Shown here: in pieces, positions 7,217-11,210 of the stretch
Layout: every line of letters starts with the position of its first letter
Numbering within the stretch: position 1 is the stretch's first letter
Assembly (NCBI GenBank): GCA_003024985.2
Contig: PXIH01S0022736.1
Source of the DNA: Euperipatoides rowelli
Taxonomy: Eukaryota > Onychophora > Udeonychophora > Euonychophora > Peripatopsidae
DNA length: 11,210 bases
Direction: 5' to 3' (one strand)
Translations under genes and position numbers: made by a program
Notes under the pieces: generated by a model
The model's database searches: none
Seen by the model: only the letters and a program-made list of their open reading frames with translations
What the model was told of the DNA's origin: nothing

Positions 7217-7234
7217 CAGGAGAGTCATTGTTTT
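7217..7234. repeat. Target-site duplication, copy at the SINE 3' end
   Basis: CAGGAGAGTCATTGTTTT here matches 7740-7757 at 17 of 18 positions (one G/C difference). The two copies exactly bracket the SINE, whose A-rich tail (T-run on the plus strand) abuts this copy. Direct repeats of this length around an element with an A tail are the signature of LINE-mediated insertion. Confidence 0.85.
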
Positions 7235-7239
7235 TTTTT

Positions 7240-7261
7240 AAAATTTCCTGAAGGAAATTTT
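7240..7261 (-). other. Hairpin at the 3' end of the SINE
   Basis: AAAATTTCC, loop TGAA, GGAAATTTT is a perfect 9-bp inverted repeat directly before the A tail of the SINE on the minus strand. SINE tails are often derived from, and recognised like, the 3' end of a partner LINE. A hairpin here is a candidate recognition element; that role is inferred. Confidence 0.6.
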
Positions 7262-7456
7262 TGCATTCTTTATTTACAATATAAAAATATAATATTTTTT
7301 TTTTACAGTATGTACAATTTCTTAATAATTTTACTTCTCAGAAATACATATACAGAAAAACATTTGGAAGGTTTGGTCGACAGTTTTACGTGTCAATCTT
7401 CTTCAAAAGATCAAATTCTTCTTGAACTAATTTAATCTGTTGAGTGAAGGTTTCCC

Positions 7457-7521
7457 TGAATTCAAACAGGCAGTAAGCTCAGCTCCGTAGCGCCGAGTGA
7501 AGCATCTTATACACTCGACTA
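7457..7521 (-). promoter_or_regulatory. Second (internal) tRNA-like head of the SINE dimer
   Basis: This is the diverged head of unit 2, between an A-box-like TAGTCGAGTGTAT and a B-box-like GTTTGAATTCA. It aligns with the unit 1 head through TAGTCGA, ACTCGGYGCT and the B-box region. The B box departs from the GGTTCGANTCC consensus at several positions, so polymerase III activity from this unit is doubtful. Confidence 0.65.
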
Positions 7522-7667
7522 CCCCGATGGGGTTACAAATAATATTTGACATAAATTCATAGAAAAAACATTCGGAGAGTACAAATAACATATTCATGTA
7601 CAAAAAATGCAGAGAAAAAAGTAATTCCAACTTGAACTCATCTAATCCAGGGAATGATGGTTTTGCC

Positions 7668-7733
7668 GGATTTGAATCGGTGACCGACTTGGCCGCCAGA
7701 GCACCGAGTCAAAGTGCTCTCCTGATTCGACTA
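7668..7733 (-). promoter_or_regulatory. First tRNA-like head with polymerase III A and B boxes
   Basis: A box TAGTCGAATCAGG and B box GATTCAAATCC lie 65 bases apart, as in tRNA genes. Between them GCACT and GGTGC can pair around the seven-base loop TTGACTC, which has a T at the U33 position, like an anticodon arm (formal anticodon GAC). This is a tRNA-derived SINE promoter and not a functional tRNA, because no acceptor-stem pairing is apparent. Confidence 0.7.
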
Positions 7734-7739
7734 GCCCCA

Positions 7740-7757
7740 CAGGACAGTCATTGTTTT
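7740..7757. repeat. Target-site duplication, copy at the SINE 5' end
   Basis: CAGGACAGTCATTGTTTT is the partner of 7217-7234 and joins the first base of the SINE head. Together they show the pre-insertion target on the minus strand, beginning AAAACAATGACT, which belongs to LINE sequence. Confidence 0.85.
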
Positions 7758-8640
7758 ATATTTCATTTTAGGAATTCTATTACTTCATATAAATCTGTTT
7801 GTTCTACTGGCAATTCATTTTGTAAATACTTTTGTAAATACCATATCTTGTGAAAATAAATTAAGTTTTGATAGAAAAAAAATTATTCACCAATAATACA
7901 CACTCAATTGGTAGCTTTTGGTATTTACCCATTTCCATTTTCTCATCAATGAACTTTTTGAAATTATTCTATATTATACTTCATGTCATATTCTTTGTAA
8001 ATGGGAATGGGATCCCAAAAATTTTTAGGGGATCTCACTTCCTAGACATTTGATAATTTTATACGTAACGGGGTCAATTACGAGTGTTTAAATTTGTTCT
8101 CGTTTCCTTTTCAAACCCATTAAATATTTTCATCACAATTTTAATAGGAGATTTTTCTTTCACAAATATTACAAGTTCATTGAGATATGCTAAGACATCA
8201 ATATAAACATTTATTGGTTTCAGTCTAATTCCAATATTGAGTATTTTGTCATGGTGCAGTGGTCATAAAAAGGTATGGTGACAAAATACTTACTTGTGAA
8301 ATACCATTGTTTAGAGGTATGCCCTCTAACATCACTTTTCCTATTTTGGGATATATTGTTTATTTATAATATAGGTTCAATGCTTACACTAGAGTTCTAT
8401 CTCCAACAAAAATCAATAATCATTCCAATCAAAAATTTATGAAATATATTGTCGAAAGCAGTCCGATGTCACAGAACATCAGTGCTGTTGGCTGTATTTT
8501 TCATTTTTGTATGGCAAAAGAAAAAGTGATAAAGCATTATGAATTGTTCAATAATATTTTAGAAAAGAACTTGTTTAACTTTATTAACATATCAATGGTG
8601 GCCAGAAAATATACCATTTGTAGAATGTGTTGCCGTATGG
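7758..8640 (-). mobile_element. Decayed LINE (L1-like non-LTR retrotransposon), RT and post-RT region
   Basis: Reading from high to low coordinates, RT motifs appear in order across several frames. AFDNIFHKFLI (8459-8427) is motif A. GIPLNNGISQVSILSPYLF (about 8323-8267) matches the GVPQGSxLSPLLF block. A 62-codon open stretch (8262-8077) contains AYLNELVIFVKEKS and MKIFNGFEKE, matching the YADDL box and the following F-E-K-x-S-G region; the catalytic YADD has become AYLNEL. KIFGIPFPF (8025-7999) fits the K-x-LGI block, FKKFIDEKM and LLVNN fit the post-RT region, and YLQNELPVEQTDLY (7825-7784) leads into the SINE site. The stretch 8640-8480 holds weaker traces of the first RT blocks. It is riddled with stops and shifts. 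The endonuclease was not found, and the L1/Tx1-type assignment is tentative. Confidence 0.62.
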
Positions 8641-8744
8641 ATATTTAGATGTGCATTATTATGTGACAATATAAAGTCCAATGATATTCACAGGTACATA
8701 ATGAAAAATTGCATTTTGATTATGGTATAGAAAAGATGTATTTT

Positions 8745-8752
8745 ATCTACAT
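8745..8752. repeat. Possible 8-bp target duplication of a hAT element, left
   Basis: ATCTACAT is followed directly by a hAT-like terminus CAGAGGTATCAAACTT. It matches ATCTAGAT at 9445-9452 in 7 of 8 bases. hAT transposons make 8-bp duplications with an nTCTAGAn-like preference. Confidence 0.5.
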
Positions 8753-9444
8753 CAGAGGTATCAAACTTAATTTCAGAAAAATAATTACTCAGCCCCCCCC
8801 CCCCCCTGGAAATCTACCTTCTTTAAGCAAACAAATATAAAGATGCAGTAATGAATTTACATTCTTATAGTAACTATATTTCTACGTAGGTCCTATAACA
8901 TAGTAAAGAAAGATGTTGTAAAAAAGACACCTTGAAGCTTGAAATTATAAAATTATTTTTTAAAATAAACCATAACATTTGCATTACACACAGAAAATTA
9001 AGATAATGAAGGACAATAATTAAAATAAATATCACGAATAACATTAAAAATCATTCTAATATAAGATTATTCCTATATGATTTTAAATAATTTATTAGGC
9101 TACTTGATAGTAAAAATTTCTTAAATTAATTAAATGTTCTTGAAAAAAAAAAGGAATAATTAAAGGGTTAGATATGTCGGCGAACTTGACCACTTATCGT
9201 TATACTAACTTGCATTTTGTGTGTTTATTTGGAAAATAAAGTAATCGCTAAGAATTTAACTCTATGTTACACAACAGATGAAACATGTACAAACGTTTTT
9301 AAAAAATTTCTTCTCTTCTTTCTTTATGCTTCTACCACCCCCTTATTTTTATTCAATGCCCCCAATTTCACCCATTGTTACTAAAGCCCCCTGGATCATT
9401 CCATTGCCCCCAAGGGGACATTTTTGCCACTTTGGTAAACTATG
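8753..9444. mobile_element. Candidate non-autonomous hAT transposon
   Basis: The left end CAGAGGTATCAAACTT and the right end, read inward on the minus strand as CATAGTTTACCAAAGTGG, both look like hAT termini, which typically begin CAG followed by CAAA within the first dozen or so bases. The ends agree at about 9 of 16 positions. The flanks ATCTACAT and ATCTAGAT form a near-perfect 8-bp duplication of the hAT type. The right end is followed inward by G-rich segments separated by AT-rich ones (minus strand TTGGGGGCAATGG and CCAGGGGGC), a common look of such elements. There is no transposase ORF inside, so it would be non-autonomous. The weak terminal similarity leaves open that two different hAT ends lie here. 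Confidence 0.48.
8793..8806. repeat. Poly(C) run of 14
   Basis: Fourteen C in a row lie near the left end of the candidate hAT element. The exact length is doubtful, since homopolymers are often misassembled. Confidence 0.9.
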
Positions 9445-9452
9445 ATCTAGAT
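9445..9452. repeat. Possible 8-bp target duplication of a hAT element, right
   Basis: ATCTAGAT directly follows the hAT-like right terminus and fits the nTCTAGAn target pattern. It pairs with ATCTACAT at 8745-8752 (one difference). Confidence 0.5.
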
Positions 9453-9666
9453 TATCTTAACTGTAAAAAGATTTAAGTCAGGGAATAGTTCTATAACATT
9501 AATTATTTTTTTGTTTTGGTGTTTAATTGTTTTGAACTATAATATGAACTACATGATTTTATCTTTGTTTGATTTAATGATCTTTTGTTTTTATATTTTG
9601 TTTATTTATTTGATGCTAATAGTCATATAGTGTTACAGTAAATTTCATTGCTAATACCCAATCTTT

Positions 9667-9794
9667 TCTATAGACACGGATGACACCAGGAAGGGAGGGG
9701 GGCTAGAGGGGGCTGAAGCCTCCTTATAAATTTACTTAGCCCCCTACTCCCCCCCTTAGATTTTTAGGCTGCAGTCGTCCCTGGCTATAGAGCT
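9667..9794. mobile_element. Small foldback element with terminal inverted repeats
   Basis: The left end TATAGACACGGATGAC agrees with the reverse complement of the right end (TATAGCCAGGGACGAC) at 13 of 16 positions. Inside, G-rich GGGAGGGGGGCTAGAGG followed by GGGCT pairs with AGCCCCCT and the following C-run (about 9738-9757). The whole unit is about 128 bp and G/C-rich in an AT-rich setting. It resembles a MITE. No transposase or convincing target duplication is seen, so the superfamily is open. Confidence 0.55.
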
Positions 9795-10081
9795 GTGGAA
9801 TAGCAACAAATTCAATTTCATTTTTGTTTTATATATCATTGCTGAAATGCTTATACAATTTGGCATATTTAAAGCATTTGATGATACAAATGTAATTAAA
9901 AATATGTATTCCATTAGAGAAATAATAAATTATGAGTATTAAAAAAAAAAGCTGAAATTATAGCAGGGTCACAAAAAGTTGGACTAAAATTGTTAATCAC
10001 CACATTCCTAGCTTAATATTTTATCTACCTTTCACTTTTATGATGAAGCAGTTTATTAAAACATTTAGTCAGGTGTTTTAA
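9795..10081. other. AT-rich spacer
   Basis: Nothing recognisable was found; there is a short A-run near 9940-9950. It may hold undetectably decayed upstream sequence of the LINE fragment that follows. Confidence 0.5.
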
Positions 10082-10264
10082 ACATATATTTTTGTCAGGT
10101 TTAAAATGTTGTCTTCTCTAAGGGCAAAATATCCAATGAATAATGGTGGACTTGAGTTAATAAATCTTGAATTGTTGAAAGAAATCGTTACTTTTAATTT
10201 GATAAAAAGGATTTTTGCAAAAACTGGACATTTAAAGGAACAAGGAAGTAAGGGACCTAATTAA
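10082..10264 (+). pseudogene. LINE fragment, post-RT region (plus strand)
   Basis: This stretch is open for 60 codons and ends at TAA 10262-10264. It contains MLSSLRAKYPMNNGGLEL, then INLELLKEIVTFNLIKRIF. The GGLxLxNL motif, followed by a helix ending in a basic-hydrophobic IKRIF-type segment, is characteristic of the region after the RT in L1-like and Tx1-like LINEs. Upstream in-frame sequence is closed by TAA at 10079-10081. Downstream, other frames give weaker possible continuations (WVRNFKHN near 10276-10299). Its orientation is opposite to the LINE at 7758-8640, so it is a separate insertion or an inverted piece. The ATG at 10106 is probably an internal Met. Confidence 0.45.
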
Positions 10265-11210
10265 ATTAAGCAAATGGGTAAGAAACTTTAAACACAACTA
10301 AAAAGCATATTTAAAAATATTATTAGGGAGTAGTTTTGGGGTAAAAGAATACAAAATAATGATATAAACTTAAAAAAAAATCTTCACAAAATGAAACTAG
10401 ATGGAAATTTGAATAATTTTGCAAGCAAACATGTGCCAGCTATATTACCGACAAAGCACATATTAAACAAAATGAATATTTTGAGGTCCACTAAAGCCAC
10501 TTTTATGGAACAAGTTGCTCAATGCATTGTGATATTTACCAGTGTAACACGCAAGTGAATTCTGATGTAATTCAGCTTACAAAATGCTGTACCACAACAG
10601 CTTCTAGATATCTGTTGCATTAGATGCCTTCAGCTATCAGTAAAAATGTGTTCAAAAACCTATATAGCAATACAATTTGCTAAAATTATGTCATATTCGT
10701 TCTATCTATGATCTTGGGATTGCATGCATGTTTACTTTGTCAGTTTGTCAGGATTTTATAATGGCTGTTGTTATTTGGAAAGACACTGAAGTCAAGTTTT
10801 ATTTAATTTATTTTTATTAAATGTTTAAGCATAATGCTACATTCAATGTCAATAATGTAAAATATTGGTTAGGCCTATGTTGTTAAATAAGTGTAGACAT
10901 TGCAAAGAAATAAAAAATAATAATTTGACAACATATGGTAGTCTAGTGTGAGACCTAGGCTTCCCAAGTCCATGACATATACAGGGGAACTGGATAGCCC
11001 CCAGGTGGTGGCAAATTTAAAATAGTACTTTATTCCTATGCTTAAAATATACAGGATATTTTCCTCAGTACTTTGCCATTAATAGAAGATACAAACATTT
11101 GAATCTAGAATACTCTATAATGTATATATATATATAAAATTCAATTTATGTTATCTCTTGTCATTTCTGTGGCATTAGATACTATGGACAAAGTAGTACT
11201 AGTTTAAATA
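10265..11210. other. AT-rich end of the window without recognisable genes
   Basis: From 10265 to about 10560 short open stretches such as NLNNFASKHVPAILPTKHILN (near 10410-10470) may be further LINE remnants, but I cannot place them. 10560-11210 is ordinary AT-rich sequence with TAGGCCTA-type words (10870) like one at the start of the window (around 20). There is a (TA)n tract at 11123-11136. Confidence 0.45.
11123..11136. repeat. (TA)n microsatellite
   Basis: Seven TA units form a short simple repeat near the window end. Confidence 0.85.

Larger units (their letters stand above)
7235..7739 (-). mobile_element. Dimeric tRNA-derived SINE with A-rich tail
   Basis: The minus strand starts TGGGGCTAGTCGAATCAGG and contains two related tRNA-like units head to tail, about 211 bases apart. 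Unit 1 has an A box at 7721-7733 (TAGTCGAATCAGG) and a B box at 7668-7678 (GATTCAAATCC). Unit 2 has an A-box-like segment at 7509-7521 (TAGTCGAGTGTAT) and a B-box-like segment at 7457-7467 (GTTTGAATTCA). The box spacing is 64-65 bases in both. Homology continues past the heads: CTTGAACTCAT (7631) against CTTGAACTAAT (7421), and AAAAAACATTCGG against GAAAAACATTTGG (7569 and 7361). Unit 2 is longer and carries a 3' end with a perfect 9-bp hairpin (7240-7261) and an A tail. It is flanked by an 18-bp target duplication and sits in a LINE on the same strand. Unit 2's boxes are more diverged, so only unit 1 is likely to have promoted transcription. Confidence 0.82.

Noticed and set aside
7668-7733. 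Functional tRNA gene (formal anticodon GAC)
   Set aside because: The A and B boxes and an anticodon-like arm exist, but no acceptor stem closes it and a homologous unit repeats 211 bases away within an A-tailed, duplicated-target insertion; a SINE explains it better.
7028-7853. Open frames of 85-135 codons on the plus strand and 67 codons on the minus strand
   Set aside because: They cross the SINE, its tail and the LINE, mostly on the opposite strand to those elements, and their translations are low complexity. They are by-products of the repeats.
7868-8053. 61-codon open frame on the plus strand
   Set aside because: Antisense to the LINE post-RT region; hydrophobic low-complexity translation.
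8439-8648. 69-codon open frame on the plus strand
   Set aside because: It lies opposite the LINE RT region, whose minus-strand reading contains ordered RT motifs. The plus-strand peptide has no family pattern.

Overview
The window looks like AT-rich, non-coding-dominated DNA from an animal, most likely an invertebrate. The reasons are a decayed Ty3/gypsy-type pol, a tRNA-derived SINE, L1-like LINE fragments, a hAT-like element and several foldback elements. Base composition is low-GC, and there are A-rich tracts, microsatellites, two assembly Ns and no compact gene layout. I cannot name the organism. No intact protein-coding gene is visible. Nearly everything I can explain is transposable-element debris of different ages. 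LAYOUT: 1-446 is AT-rich sequence with a (TAA)n microsatellite and a short acidic open stretch on the minus strand. 447-3188 is a plus-strand Ty3/gypsy-like pol pseudogene with domains in the standard order: reverse transcriptase, RNase H, integrase zinc finger, integrase core, integrase C-terminal domain and acidic tail. It is broken by at least six frame changes and about eight in-frame stops; gag, protease and a 5' LTR are not seen. A polypurine tract at 3622-3633 followed by TG may mark where the 3' LTR begins. 3634-7020 is mostly unassigned. It contains an imperfect foldback element (4233-4394), a candidate glycine-rich 3'-terminal exon on the minus strand (4504-4584), a GC-richer stretch (5150-5650) and several hairpins. 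7020-8640 is the most informative part: a decayed L1-like LINE on the minus strand, interrupted by a dimeric tRNA-derived SINE (7235-7739, also minus strand) that has an A-rich tail and an 18-bp target-site duplication with one mismatch. 8753-9444 has hAT-like termini and an 8-bp near-duplicate matching the hAT target type. 9667-9794 is a small foldback element. 10082-10264 is a second LINE fragment, on the plus strand, carrying the region that follows the RT in L1-like elements. The last 900 bases are AT-rich without recognisable genes. HOW THE PARTS RELATE: the elements do not form a functional system; the window is a record of insertions. The clearest order is LINE first, then the SINE, because LINE-like sequence resumes on the far side of the SINE after the duplicated target. 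LINE machinery of this general kind is what would normally have mobilised the SINE, but nothing here shows that this LINE was its partner. I see no evidence of a new defence, metabolic or regulatory system. The best leads are the SINE dimer, the candidate glycine-rich exon and the hAT-like element.
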